Notes: generated from the sequence alone by a model not told the origin. DNA of 64,000 bases from PALSA-612 sp963846915 (GCA_963846915.1 CAWJXV010000004.1:1-64000), one strand, 5' to 3'. Shown: positions 54,147 to 62,999, counted from the stretch's first letter. Translations and numbers: made by a program.

Positions 54147-54968
54147 CTAAACGTCGTGCCCGAGACTGCTCGTGGAGACCTCGCGCAGGAACGGGCGTAT
54201 GGTTTTCGCAAGCTCCGCTGGGCGGTCGTGGTAGGCCGCGTGCGTGCCCGGCGTTGTCACTAGGTCGACGCCAAGTCGCTCGCTGAGCCGCTCGGCGACC
54301 TCGACGAAGAAGTCGTGGGTGTCCTCGCTTACGACCAGGAGCACAGGGACGGTCATGGCGGCTAGCGCCTGATCGTCGGGCATGTGTCGCTCATACGTTC
54401 CGAGCTCGACGTCAAAGACGGTGCTGGCGCTGGCACGGAGCCGCTCACGGAGGGTGGGGGAGAGCAGTGTCCATGCGTCGTCTCCGGCGATGTACTGCCA
54501 GAAGCGCTCCACCGCGAGGGATGGTCCGCCTTCGTCCATCGACTGCCGGACGACTGCCTGCAAGGGGGATCGGATCGCGTCGAAGTCGTCGAGGAGGGCG
54601 TACACGGCTGGTTCGTGCAGGACTGCACCGCGCACGGCCGCGGGGTGGCGGGTCAACATCCAGAGAGCGAAGTTACCGCCGCTGCTCGTGCCGAAGACGG
54701 CCGTCGGACCGAGGGCCAATACATCTACGAGGCCGGCTGCGTCATCCGCCTGCTCCTGGGGCGACGTCGTCGTCCATCCGGGCGGAACAGGACTCCGCCC
54801 GTTCCCGCGCCGGTCGTAGGTGATGACGGTGAACTCGTCGGCAAGAAGATCTGCCAGCGTGTCGAAATGACCGCCGTCGCCCGTCCCGCCCATGATGAGG
54901 AAAACAGGCGGGCCGCTGCCGCGGACCTCGTAATAGAGCTCGGCCCCGTTGACTGTCACCCTGGGCAT
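54147..54968 (-). CDS. Alpha/beta hydrolase
   Basis: The ATG at 54968 (MPRVTVNGAELYYEVRGSGP) is preceded by GGGAGGTCGCC. The oxyanion-hole region is VFLIMGGTGDGGHFD, the nucleophile elbow GTSSGGNFALWML (G-x-S-x-G), and the catalytic His is in LVTTPGTHAAYHDRPAELAK. 273 residues, cytoplasmic. It would hydrolyse an ester or similar bond; the VITYDRRGNGRSP motif is typical of the family. First gene inside the putative island. Confidence 0.87.
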   Translation of the reverse strand: MPRVTVNGAELYYEVRGSGPPVFLIMGGTGDGGHFDTLADLLADEFTVITYDRRGNGRSPVPPGWTTTSPQEQADDAAGLVDVLALGPTAVFGTSSGGNFALWMLTRHPAAVRGAVLHEPAVYALLDDFDAIRSPLQAVVRQSMDEGGPSLAVERFWQYIAGDDAWTLLSPTLRERLRASASTVFDVELGTYERHMPDDQALAAMTVPVLLVVSEDTHDFFVEVAERLSERLGVDLVTTPGTHAAYHDRPAELAKTIRPFLREVSTSSLGHDV

Positions 54969-55036
54969 GGCGACCTCCCTAAGTGGCCCTCCACGACATG
55001 TTCGCCCCAAAGCCGTATCGGCGCAAGCCTGCTGCC

Positions 55037-55902
55037 CTACGCATCGCCTGCCTCGCTTTCGCGCTCGGTTGCGATCGACGGCCGGGCGTTCATCCGCTCG
55101 CGCACCCGGTCGACGTGCCCCTTGGCGAGGTGCCGGTAGGTCTTGTCGATCATGGCGGTCGAGGTGCCCATCAGCCGGGCGAGCTCAAACAGGTCGAGGC
55201 CCGCGTCGGGCATCCACGTCGCGAAGGCGTGCCTCATCGAGTACGGGCCGGGCAGCCAGATTTCGCCGTCGCGTTGCAGGCCTGCCGCGTCGAGCGCGGG
55301 CTTCCAGATCCGCTTGCGCCAGTTCGCGAGGTTCAGGTGCACTGGACGCCCGCGTGTGCCGCCGTGCGAGTAGACGGGCCAGAGCAGCGGCGAGTCGATC
55401 CTGGCGGTGAGGTCGTCGAGGGCGGCGAGCGCGCGATCGGAGAGCGGCACGGACCGTCGGCTGCGAGCGGTTTTGCCGTACTCCTTCAAGCCGCCGACGA
55501 CGGTGTAGGCGCGTTGGACGGTGACGACGTCGCCGCGCACGTCGCGGCGCTCAAGCGCGACCCACTCCTCGGGCCGCAACCGGTCTCGGTCGCGACGACG
55601 ACGAGTTGCGCCCACGGCTTGCCGAGCTCGTACGCGATGGCGTCGACCTCGGCGGTGTCGGCGAACGCGACGACCTCGGGTGCGCGCACCGCCCCGGCGG
55701 GCACGCCGGAGGCCGGGTTGCGTAGCATCCGCTCCCACGCGACGGCGGCGTTGAGCACCTGCCTGAGCGCCCGCATGCGGCGCTGACGCTGCGTCGGCGG
55801 CAGCTGCGCGACCCACTCGACGATTTCGCCGCGCGCGTGCTCAAGGTCGCGCAGCGTCCGCTCGCCGGACACCTCGATCGCGGTCTTGCGCGATCGCCTC
55901 AT
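55037..55902 (-). pseudogene. int: Tyrosine recombinase (integrase), truncated, frameshifted and with altered catalytic residues
   Basis: The core-binding domain (ALRQVLNAAVAWERMLRNPA) and catalytic domain are present. One base is missing near 55578, where VATETG should join LRPEEWVALERRDV (first catalytic Arg). Box II reads YSMRHAFATWMPDAG, so the usual His of HxxR is Tyr, and the GHS motif reads LMGTS. The tyrosine is in MIDKTYRHLAKGHVDRVRER. The first domain (about 60-80 residues) is missing, cut where the RNase HII fragment begins. It lies just inside the left repeat, as an island integrase would, but is probably inactive. Confidence 0.75.
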
Positions 55903-56245
55903 GGCTCGCCTGGGCGCGCGCTACCCAGGCTACGGCTTCGAGCGTCATAAGGGCTACCGGACGAAGGAGCATAGGACGGCGGTCGCGAAGCTTGGGCTGA
56001 CCCGTGAGCATCGCCTGAGCCTCAACGCGCGCGGCTTCGCCGGCGCCGTCGTCGCCGCTCCAGCTCATCACCGGAAGCAGCGCCGTGCCAATTGGCGCGA
56101 GCTGCCGGCCGCGGAGATGGCCGCCCACCTGCTCGACACACCCACGGTCAACGACCGGGCCTGGGCCGACGAGCCGCGTCTCCCCGACGAGACCCGGACC
56201 GCCTTCATTCGCCGTGTCCTGCTTGGCGAGACGGAGCCGGTCTAG
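55886..56245 (+). pseudogene. rnhB: C-terminal fragment of ribonuclease HII with an extra tail
   Basis: The stretch RDRLMARLGARYPGYGFERH and KGYRTKEHRTAVAKLGLTRE, then HRLSLN, is the end of RNase HII (YPGYGF..HKGY.T..H...L...G....HR.SF). The N-terminal catalytic Asp/Glu residues are missing, so it cannot be active. After the family's usual end the frame goes on for about 70 residues (WRELPAAEMAAHLLDTPTVN, FIRRVLLGETEPV). It abuts the truncated integrase head to head; one insertion probably broke both. Confidence 0.6.
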
Positions 56246-56322
56246 CCACCTGTCGTAATCACGTCGGCAAAATGAGCGCGCCGCTCTAGGTTCGCGTGGG
56301 GCCTCGCGGATAGTGTCGGTGC

Positions 56323-57097
56323 GTGAATCCGAGCGAGCCTGGCGCGAGCGGTGAGGGTCCTGTCCTCGGGCTGACTGAAGTGATGCGGGTCGGTGAGACC
56401 GTCAGGCGTACGGCGGGATACTGGACACCGAGTGCAGCGCTCCTCAACCCACCTGCAACAGGTCGGGTTCACGGGGGCGCCTCGTCCATTCGGCACAGAC
56501 GCCCAGGGTCGCGAGGTGCTCGAATTCGTCGAGGGCGGTGAGGCGACCCATTCCGATGACGAACTCGCGCGGGTTGGGCTGCTGACTGCCGCGCTGCACC
56601 GAGTGACCACGTCGTTCGTTGAGCCAGCGAACGCGCGCTGGCAATTCATGGTCGGCGCGCCGCGAGCCGGTGAGGTCATCTGCCACAACGACCTTTCGCC
56701 CGACAACACCGTCTTCCAGCCCGCGGGCACTCCAAGCGCTTTCATCGACTGGGATCTCGCAGCGCCAGCACCGCCGCTCTGGGATCTGGCATGGGCGGCA
56801 TACCGGTTCGTACCTCTCTACGACGATGCGACTTGCGAGCGGCTCGGTTATCCGATCCCGTCGCGGCCGGCACGCTTGCGAATCCTCTGCGACGCCTACG
56901 GCCTCGAGAACCGACGGTCGCTTCTGCCGACGGTTTGTGAACGCATTCGCGTTCTCTACGACAGCGCCCGTACCTGGGGCGAGGAAGGCCGTCCCGGGTG
57001 GCGTGACGTCTGGGCCGACACTCGCGGCGAGCAGTGGCTCCACGGCCTGCGCTACGTCGAGGCGGAACGGCACCACTGGGAGCAGCAACTGGCATAG
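56323..57097 (+). CDS. Aminoglycoside-phosphotransferase-like (APH) kinase, frameshifted
   Basis: The GTG at 56323 opens MNPSEPGASGEGPVLGLTEV and reaches RTAGYWTPSAALLN. One extra C in the CCC run at 56448-56450 shifts the frame; the second frame continues HLQQVGFTGAPRPFGTDAQG and REVLEFVEGG. Catalytic loop: VICHNDLSPDNTVF (H-N-D-x-x-x-x-N). The Mg-binding motif is FIDWDLAAPAPPLWDLAWAA. Joined length is about 257 residues. Members of this branch are widespread in actinobacteria and seldom proven to inactivate antibiotics. Confidence 0.82.
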
Positions 57098-57206
57098 ACC
57101 CGCTCTCGTACTAGAACACAGAGCTCTCCAGGAGACCCGTCGGTCGCCAGGTCAACTACTCGCGGTCAGATTCGTGGGTCGCGACTCGTGGTGCCGGGTT
57201 ACGCGG

Positions 57207-58130
57207 TCAGACTGCCTCGCGTATCGCGCGTGCTGCTTCTCTTGCTCGGTCGGTTTCTGTGCGCAGGGACTTGAGCTGTTGCGGGCTTAGCTGTTCGGCG
57301 TTGCAGTAGTCGAGCTTCCATGCCGCGTTGTCGTTCCATTGCACCGGTGATTGAAGGGTGGTGCGCGGCTTGGAGGCGGTCTCGAGCAGGCGCAGGGCGA
57401 GCTCGATTGTCAACGTTTGCGATGAGGGGTCGTGCGGACGGCCGGCGCTGTTTCCCAAGGGGAAGTCGCTGAAGAGGAAACGGGGTACGCCGCAATGCTC
57501 AACGATGTCCTTCGCGCAGCCCATGACGACGGTGGAGATGCCGTTTGCTTCGAGGTGGCGCGCGATCAGGCTGACGCTCTGGTGGCACACGGGGCAGTTG
57601 GGTACGAGGACGGCGGCGTCCACGTCGTCTTCCAAGCAGCGCGCGAGGATTTCGGCGGCGTCGATGTTGGTTGTGTGCTGCTGGCTGCGGTTGGTGGGTG
57701 CGCCGTGGAAGCGGCGGGCGAGCTGTGCTCGCCCGGATGAGGCGACGTCTCGGAGGGCCGGTAGCGGAAACCAGGTGCCGCTGTCCTGCATGCTGGTGTG
57801 CTTTCGGTCGATCGCGACGTGCGCGATGCGGACGTCGTGATCGGTGGCGGTGTCGCCGGAGTACACGGAGAAGAACTTCGCCTGCGCGTTGTAGGGCGCG
57901 CCTGGGCCTTGGTCGCCCTTGTCCGCTTGGTAGGGCGCGGCGGTGGTGATCAGCGTGACGCGCGATTGGCCTAGAGGCTTCCTTAACGGTTGAAACGGGA
58001 CGTTGCGAAAGTGAGCCCACTGATACGGGTTGTCGTAGCCGAGCGCCAGGTACCAGTCGCGTGTGCGCCGCATGTAGTCGATTGGCGCTTCCGGCGCGTG
58101 AGCGATGTCGGTGTCGGGGAGAGACCCCAT
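57207..58130 (-). CDS. GrdB-like (glycine/sarcosine/betaine reductase B-type) protein with cysteine
   Basis: 307 residues from ATG 58130. The second half is the most telling: AAVLVPNCPVCHQSVSLIAR, HLEANGISTVVMGCAKDIVE and HCGVPRFLFSDFPLGNSAGR, as in selenoprotein-B-like proteins of the glycine/D-proline reductase family. The redox site is CPVC with no in-frame TGA, so it is a non-selenocysteine form. The substrate is unknown in aerobes and no GrdA/GrdC partner is nearby, so a reductase role is only inferred. The N-terminus (PIDYMRRTRDWYLALGYDNP) is typical of actinobacterial members. Confidence 0.75.
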   Translation of the reverse strand: MGSLPDTDIAHAPEAPIDYMRRTRDWYLALGYDNPYQWAHFRNVPFQPLRKPLGQSRVTLITTAAPYQADKGDQGPGAPYNAQAKFFSVYSGDTATDHDVRIAHVAIDRKHTSMQDSGTWFPLPALRDVASSGRAQLARRFHGAPTNRSQQHTTNIDAAEILARCLEDDVDAAVLVPNCPVCHQSVSLIARHLEANGISTVVMGCAKDIVEHCGVPRFLFSDFPLGNSAGRPHDPSSQTLTIELALRLLETASKPRTTLQSPVQWNDNAAWKLDYCNAEQLSPQQLKSLRTETDRAREAARAIREAV

Positions 58131-58175
58131 GCGCAAGCGTGGGCGAGTCTACTCGCGTGGTCGTAGACTCGCTCG

Positions 58176-58398
58176 GTGGCGGCTTGTCCTGCTTGTGGCA
58201 AGGAGCTTCCGGCTGGCGAGTTTCCGTTCTGCCCGTTCTGGACTGCGCCGCTGACCTGCGGGGGCCGTGAGCAGCGGAAGACGGTAACGGTGCTGTTCTG
58301 CGACGTCACTGGGTCAACGGCGCTGGGTGAGTCGACGGATCCGGAGGCGTTGCGGGCGCTGCTGGCTGCGGGTAACAAAGCAGTCGGTACTTAGCCGA
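58176..58398 (+). pseudogene. N-terminal remnant of a zinc-ribbon/adenylate cyclase gene
   Basis: GTG 58176 opens ACPACGKELPAGEFPFCPFW (zinc-ribbon-like), then REQRKTVTVLFCDVTGSTAL and GESTDPEALRALLA, the start of a class III cyclase domain with the first metal Asp (FCDVTGST). A TAG ends it after 72 residues. The rest of the cyclase, ATPase and TPR part is gone. It complements the C-terminal fragment at 1-1051 in kind but is a different family member (VLFCDVTGSTALGE versus VLFADLVGFTALSE). Confidence 0.65.
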
Positions 58399-58662
58399 GG
58401 TGGGCAATCCTAGGCCTCGGCGTAGCTTCTCTTGCCGGGGGGCCAGCATGCAGCGACCGCAGCACCCGTGGAGAGTCGCTCCGGCGGCTCCCCTCGGCCT
58501 CTAACCGCGTGGGACGTCGACATGTACGCTCCGGGAGCGCTGCGAGGGCGCGTCCGGTCCGCGGGCAGGGCTGAGCCCACCTCGTCAGGAATGACTCGGC
58601 TGCATCATCCGATCTTCTTCCCGCCCGATGCCGCGGACCACGGGCACTGGGAGGAGGTCGTT

Positions 58663-59916
58663 GTGAACCTCGAACAGCTTCGGAAGCAGGCGAAGGAGCT
58701 CGCCCGAGCCGCCCGCGCCGGCGAGCCGGCGGCTCTCTTGCGTCTCGGCGGCCTGTCGCCGCGGCTCGCGAGCGCGCAGTTCGTGCTCGCCCGCGAGCGG
58801 GGCTACTCCAGCTGGGCGGCGCTCGTTCATGAAGTCGCCGAGCAGCCGTTCCACACCGACCTCGAGTACTACGAAGGACGTGCATACGGCATCGCGACCG
58901 TGACCGGCGTCCCGCTGACGGAGGCGCGCCGCGAGCTTGCGCGTCGGCACGGGCTCTCGAGTTGGGCCAAGCTGAGACGCCGAGTGCAGGCGCTCGCGGA
59001 CGGCGAGGAGCCGCCGCCGCCGTTCATGCTCGCGTATCGCGCCGTCGAAGACGGAGATCTCGAGCGGCTCCGCGCGCTGCTGGACGAGCATCCCGAGCTT
59101 GTGCGTCAGCGTGGCACGAACGGCAACGACCTCTTCGGTATGGCGGGAGACATCGACATCGCTTCCCTGCTCATGGAGCGCGGCGCCGACGTGAACCGCG
59201 GCAACGACTACGGCTGGACGAAGCTTCACCAGGCGGGCTACGGAAATGACCGGGAGTTGGCCGAGTTCCTGCTCGCCGCCGGCGCACGCACCGACCTGAA
59301 CGCGCGCGGAGACGGTGGCACTCCGCTGATCGTGGCGCTTTTCTGGGGTCACCGTGAGGTCGTCGACGTACTCGGGCTCGAGCCGCGCAACCTGCGCGTG
59401 GCTGCGGGGGTCGGGCTCGTCGCCCTGATCGACGAACTCGTCGGAACGCCCGCGGCTGGCGCGCACCGTGGCTTCTATCGCCCGCACGGTGGCTTTCCCA
59501 CCTGGCAACCTTCAGACGATCCGCAGGAGATCCTCGATGAGGCGCTCGTGTGGGCCGCCAAGAGCGACCGCGTCGAGGCGATCGACCGGCTCATCCAGAT
59601 CGGCGCCGACCTCAACGCCGACCCATACCGCGGGACCCCGCTCACCTGGGCGGCAGCAAACGGCCGCACGGCGGCGATCCGTCATCTCGTCGAGCTTGGC
59701 GCCGACGTGAACCGACTCGGGACCTACGGCGGCCCCGACCACGGCCAAGGCGTGACGGCGCTCCATCTCGCCGCCCAGTCCGGCCAGGCCGCGGCCGTCG
59801 AAACACTCCTCGAGCTCGGCGCCGACCCGACGATCCAAGACGTCATCCACGGCGGCACACCGGCAGGCTGGGCACGCTCCTGCGGCCATCACTCGTTGGC
59901 GCAGAGACTCAGCTGA
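58663..59916 (+). CDS. Ankyrin-repeat protein
   Basis: The GTG at 58663 is set by GGGAGGAGGTCGTT, and NLEQLRKQAKELARAARAGE is the usual start of this actinobacterial family. The first 120 residues are helical (GYSSWAALVHEV and LSSWAKLRRRV repeat a LSSWxxL motif). About six ankyrin repeats follow (DIDIASLLMERGADVNRGND, RELAEFLLAAGARTDLNARG, AIRHLVELGADVNRLGTYGG, AAVETLLELGADPTIQDV). 417 residues, cytoplasmic, a protein-protein scaffold. Upstream ATG choices to 58432 are less likely. Confidence 0.85.
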   Translation: MNLEQLRKQAKELARAARAGEPAALLRLGGLSPRLASAQFVLARERGYSSWAALVHEVAEQPFHTDLEYYEGRAYGIATVTGVPLTEARRELARRHGLSSWAKLRRRVQALADGEEPPPPFMLAYRAVEDGDLERLRALLDEHPELVRQRGTNGNDLFGMAGDIDIASLLMERGADVNRGNDYGWTKLHQAGYGNDRELAEFLLAAGARTDLNARGDGGTPLIVALFWGHREVVDVLGLEPRNLRVAAGVGLVALIDELVGTPAAGAHRGFYRPHGGFPTWQPSDDPQEILDEALVWAAKSDRVEAIDRLIQIGADLNADPYRGTPLTWAAANGRTAAIRHLVELGADVNRLGTYGGPDHGQGVTALHLAAQSGQAAAVETLLELGADPTIQDVIHGGTPAGWARSCGHHSLAQRLS

Positions 59917-60022
59917 GGAATGAAGTGGTTGAGCCTGACTGCGGGCCGATGAGTTTTTGGTGGTTTGTCAGTCTCTCCCGCAACGCGGCTCGAGCGGGCC
60001 GCCGGAACAGGGGGAGCCATAG

Positions 60023-60361
60023 ATGACGCGATACCTGATCTCGTTCGATGCCCACGCGATGGACCACATCCCTGACGCGGACATGGCCGCCGTGGCCAAG
60101 GCCGCGCACGAGATTGTCGACGAGGCCATGAACGCCGGCGTGTGGGTTTTCGGCGGCGGGCTGGAAAACCAGAAAGCGACCATCGTGGCCAGCGACGGGA
60201 CGGTTACGGACGGCCCGTACCTGGAGGCAATCGGCGGGTTTTGTGTTGTCGACGTGCCTTCGCGCGAGGAGGCGCTGGAGTGGGCTGCCAAGACCGCCGC
60301 CGCCTGCCGCTGCGCGCAAGAAGTCCGGGAGTTCATGCCCGACCCGGCCGTAGGGAACTGA
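60023..60361 (+). CDS. YCII-related domain protein
   Basis: 112 residues from ATG 60023 with GGGGGAG upstream. MTRYLISFDAHAMDHIPDAD, VFGGGLENQKATIVASDGTV, TDGPYLEAIGGFCVVDVPSR and EEALEWAAKTAAACRCAQEV form the YCII ferredoxin-like fold; T-D-G-P-Y and G-G-F are family marks. These proteins (also DGPF domain) often travel with ECF sigma factors, but none is present here. Function unknown. Confidence 0.85.
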   Translation: MTRYLISFDAHAMDHIPDADMAAVAKAAHEIVDEAMNAGVWVFGGGLENQKATIVASDGTVTDGPYLEAIGGFCVVDVPSREEALEWAAKTAAACRCAQEVREFMPDPAVGN

Positions 60362-60380
60362 TCGGGCATGTCTCGGCGAC

Positions 60381-60662
60381 CTAGAGCGCCAGGAGCACTT
60401 CCCCAGCCGTGACGTACGGTGCTGCGACGTTCAGGTCAGGCAGGTTCTCGGCCAGCCACGCGGCGGCAGCGCGGCTTGACTCCTCCGCGCCATCCTTATC
60501 CTCGAAGACGCTGATCGTGGACGTTCCCTCGGCGAGCTTGAGCAGGTAGTAGGCCTTGAACCCGTCGATACCGCCAATGACTTGCCGGATCTCTCCCTCG
60601 TGCTCGACGAGCGCGTCCGCCAGTTCGGAGTTGCCAGCGTATGCGCGGATCACTGCGTACAT
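60381..60662 (-). CDS. Antibiotic-biosynthesis-monooxygenase-like small barrel protein
   Basis: 93 residues from ATG 60662: MYAVIRAYAGNSELADALVE, HEGEIRQVIGGIDGFKAYYL, LKLAEGTSTISVFEDKDGAE, then AAAWLAENLPDLNVAAP. The G-F-x-x-Y-Y-L strand and S-V-F-E-D-K match the ABM dimeric alpha/beta barrel family. Oxygenase activity is unproven for most members. It converges on the YCII gene, another ferredoxin-like barrel. Confidence 0.75.
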   Translation of the reverse strand: MYAVIRAYAGNSELADALVEHEGEIRQVIGGIDGFKAYYLLKLAEGTSTISVFEDKDGAEESSRAAAAWLAENLPDLNVAAPYVTAGEVLLAL

Positions 60663-60800
60663 GGTCGCTACCTCATTTCGTCTCGTGGATCAGCAGAGCA
60701 TCGGAGTGTCGCATGATCGAACACTCAGGCGCGAGCACCCCGACCTGCGCCAGTGTGCGGGAATGTCAACTGGCGCTGTGGTGACGGCCAGGTGGAGCGC

Positions 60801-61490
60801 TCAGCGTCGGGCCACGAAGACGTACTCACGGCTGTTGTCGGCGAGCGGTTCACCGGCGAATCCGCCGTAGAGAGCTTCCAGCCGCAGGCCCGCGACGTCG
60901 AGGAGCCCCAGCCATTCGTTTTTGGTTGCCCACCAGAGCGAACCGGTTCCACCATCGTCCAAGGTGACGTCGACGCGGTTATCGCTGACGCTGTAGTGGT
61001 TCGTGTGGGGCAGCGGCGTGTCGGCGTGCTGGCCGTCTATGGCGGATGCGATGTGATGGTCGAAGGCGAATGCATTCCACGCGAAGCGACCGTCAGGCCG
61101 AAGCGATGCCGCGACCCGCTCAAAGCAGCGGCGACGATCGGCCCAAGTGGGCAAATGCAGCAGAGACCGTCCGGGGCAGTAGATCAGGGCCGCCGGTTCC
61201 TCGATTTCAAGCTCCCGTATGTCTCCTTCGCGCAGGTCGAGCTCGACTCCCTCGTCAACTGCGCTCTTTCGAGCCTGCTCGAGCATCGCCGGCGAAGAGT
61301 CGATCCCGACCACAGGCCGGCCCGTTGCCTGAGCAACCGGGATCGCAACGCGCCCGGTACCAACCGCAAGCTCGACCAGTAGCCCGTTGGCCTCACGGGC
61401 AAGCTCGACGTAAAACATGATGTCAGCGCCGCCTAGGGGGTTCGTCCACTCCGCGTATCGGTCCGCCCAGGCCTCATACCAGCTCGACAT
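60801..61490 (-). CDS. Class I SAM-dependent methyltransferase
   Basis: ATG 61490 (MSSWYEAWADRYAEWTNPLG) gives 229 residues. Motif I is LLVELAVGTGRVAIPVAQAT, the acidic strand-2 end is GIDSSPAMLEQARK, motif II is LDLREGDIRELEIEEPAALI, and the post-motif is SLRPDGRFAWNAFAFDHH. The 21 residues upstream in frame are excluded. Substrate unknown; this type often acts on small metabolites. It stands alone in the island. Confidence 0.87.
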   Translation of the reverse strand: MSSWYEAWADRYAEWTNPLGGADIMFYVELAREANGLLVELAVGTGRVAIPVAQATGRPVVGIDSSPAMLEQARKSAVDEGVELDLREGDIRELEIEEPAALIYCPGRSLLHLPTWADRRRCFERVAASLRPDGRFAWNAFAFDHHIASAIDGQHADTPLPHTNHYSVSDNRVDVTLDDGGTGSLWWATKNEWLGLLDVAGLRLEALYGGFAGEPLADNSREYVFVARR

Positions 61491-61635
61491 GGCAACCAAT
61501 CTACGCGCAAGCCAGGCGGGCGCTCTGCTTGGGCCAGTGCTTGGGAATGTCACCCGACCGAGCCGACTGCGCCGACCGATCGACTAGCAGTCCGCGGGGG
61601 TCTGGACTTGAGTGAGGATAAACGGACGCCGGTGT

Positions 61636-62058
61636 TTAGTAGACCTTGACGATCTTGACCTTGCTGCAAACGAAGCCTGAGCCCTTGGGCTGACAGCTGG
61701 GGACGACCTCGAGTTTGTGATTCGCCGAGCCGGAAAATCGATAGCTCGCTTCACAGCTGCCTTTGCAGGAGGAGCCAATCTCGGCCTTTACACGGTAGAC
61801 GCCGCGGTCGTCGAGGAGAACAGTAAGGGGCTTGCTCGGCGTGGCCAGGGCTCCCGCAGGAGCGCCACCGTTCTGGCGGATTAGAACTAAAACCGCAAGC
61901 TTCTTCTCGGCTGCCGAGGCCATGTTCTTCTTGACTGCCACGATCAGCTTGTGGGTGCCAACCGCTTCATTGGTCTTGGCCGCCGCCGGCAAGACTGCCC
62001 TCGCGCTCAAGACGAGCGCGAGAAGGACGACTGCTGCAATGAGAAAGCGAAGGAACAT
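61636..62058 (-). CDS. Secreted hypothetical protein
   Basis: ATG 62058 opens a Sec signal (MFLRFLIAAVVLLALVLSAR). The 140-residue product has an alanine/lysine-rich middle (KKNMASAAEKKLAVLVLIRQ) and a strand-rich end with four cysteines (GSSCKGSCEASYRF, VVPSCQPKGSGFVCSKVKI), which suggests two disulfides in an exported domain. No family is recognised. Confidence 0.65.
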   Translation of the reverse strand: MFLRFLIAAVVLLALVLSARAVLPAAAKTNEAVGTHKLIVAVKKNMASAAEKKLAVLVLIRQNGGAPAGALATPSKPLTVLLDDRGVYRVKAEIGSSCKGSCEASYRFSGSANHKLEVVPSCQPKGSGFVCSKVKIVKVY

Positions 62059-62191
62059 GCCCCAAGGGTACTGCGCTTGTTCAGGCGGTCGGGATTGTTG
62101 GCCTGGGCCGGTGTTCAGAAATGTCCCTTGGGGAGTCAACCAGCAGGCTTGGTTTGGAGCTAGCCTTGCCATCGGATGCGTTTGCTCTGAA

Positions 62192-62359
62192 ATGGACGCG
62201 CCGTCAGCGAGTCTCACCGTCCCCGCCCTTCAGGGCGAGGAGTATGAGATCGCCAAGGCAGAGTCAGAAACTCAGAAGGAACGGGACAAGTTCACGGCCA
62301 GGCTCTTTCGGAACGTCGGCAACCTCCGCTACCCCTTCCTGAAAGACCCGTTCGGCTAA
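62192..62359 (+). CDS. Very small charged hypothetical protein
   Basis: ATG 62192 gives 55 residues: MDAPSASLTVPALQGEEYEI, AKAESETQKERDKFTARLFR and NVGNLRYPFLKDPFG. The helical charged middle and tidy end look protein-like. The frame is open further upstream (to 61832) but that part lies opposite the secreted-protein gene. Function unknown. It ends 61 bases before the right-hand repeat. Confidence 0.4.
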   Translation: MDAPSASLTVPALQGEEYEIAKAESETQKERDKFTARLFRNVGNLRYPFLKDPFG

Positions 62360-62420
62360 GCGACTATCCGGCGACGGCGCCGCTCGTTGCGCGAGCGTGC
62401 TCCGCTCGATCGACGTTGGA

Positions 62421-62579
62421 ATGGTGAGTTTTGGTGAGTAGCGCTGGGGACGGACGGGGAAACCGAGCCCCGGTCGCGCGCTGGAAACGGCTCAACCGTC
62501 CCCTCTAGTCCCCCACAGTCCCCAACCGCGCACCGTTCACACGCGGGAGGTCGCTGGTTCGATCCCAGCAGCGCCCATC
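62421..62579. repeat. Direct repeat with tRNA-Val-like 3' half, right copy (putative att site)
   Basis: Matches 53923-54080 in the same orientation. The T-arm GCTGG-TTCGATC-CCAGC is identical; the 5' anticodon strand here is ACCGT, so the anticodon stem (ACCGT/GCGGG) no longer pairs fully, and the acceptor strand is AGCGCCCA. It is therefore the more degenerate copy. The 8.3 kb between the copies holds the integrase and cargo genes. Confidence 0.65.
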
Positions 62580-62753
62580 CAGGCACTAGCGCCAGGCGGA
62601 TTTGGCTCAACCATGCGAGTCAGTCGTGCCAGTCGTGCCCGTTTTGCCGCTGAGCTGCTCCCCCCGGTTGCGGCCTGTCAGTCTCCGCATTGGGTACCAG
62701 CGGCCAAGAGGAGCACAACCACGAGGATGGTCCCGAACTCGGCAGACCACCTA

Positions 62754-62999
62754 CTACGCCAAGGGCCAAGTCGTGAGGACCGATTCGATTGCTCGTCGCC
62801 CGCAGATAGCGAAGCCACGGCACGGCAACGAACAGAACGCGAGTACGCCGCCGAGCACGATCAGTCCAATGGTTGCCACCGTGAATCTGTGACTTGGCGG
62901 ATAGTTCTGACACGAATTCGGTTCAACGATCAGCCAGGCGGCAACGAAGCAGTCGAGCGCGAGCGAAACGAGTGGAAGAAAGCCAGTAAGCCTGCCCAT
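62754..62999 (-). CDS. Small membrane hypothetical protein
   Basis: ATG 62999 gives 81 residues with two hydrophobic helices (LTGFLPLVSLALDCFVAAWL and VATIGLIVLGGVLAFCSLPC). A third (FGTILVVVLLLAAGTQCGD) lies beyond the stop in another frame, so a frameshift near 62755 is possible and the whole protein would have three spans. No family is recognised. Confidence 0.4.
   Translation of the reverse strand: MGRLTGFLPLVSLALDCFVAAWLIVEPNSCQNYPPSHRFTVATIGLIVLGGVLAFCSLPCRGFAICGRRAIESVLTTWPLA

Noticed and set aside
57207..58130. Selenocysteine (TGA) recoding in the GrdB-like gene
   Set aside because: The frame is open throughout and the redox motif is CPVC, so no recoding is needed.
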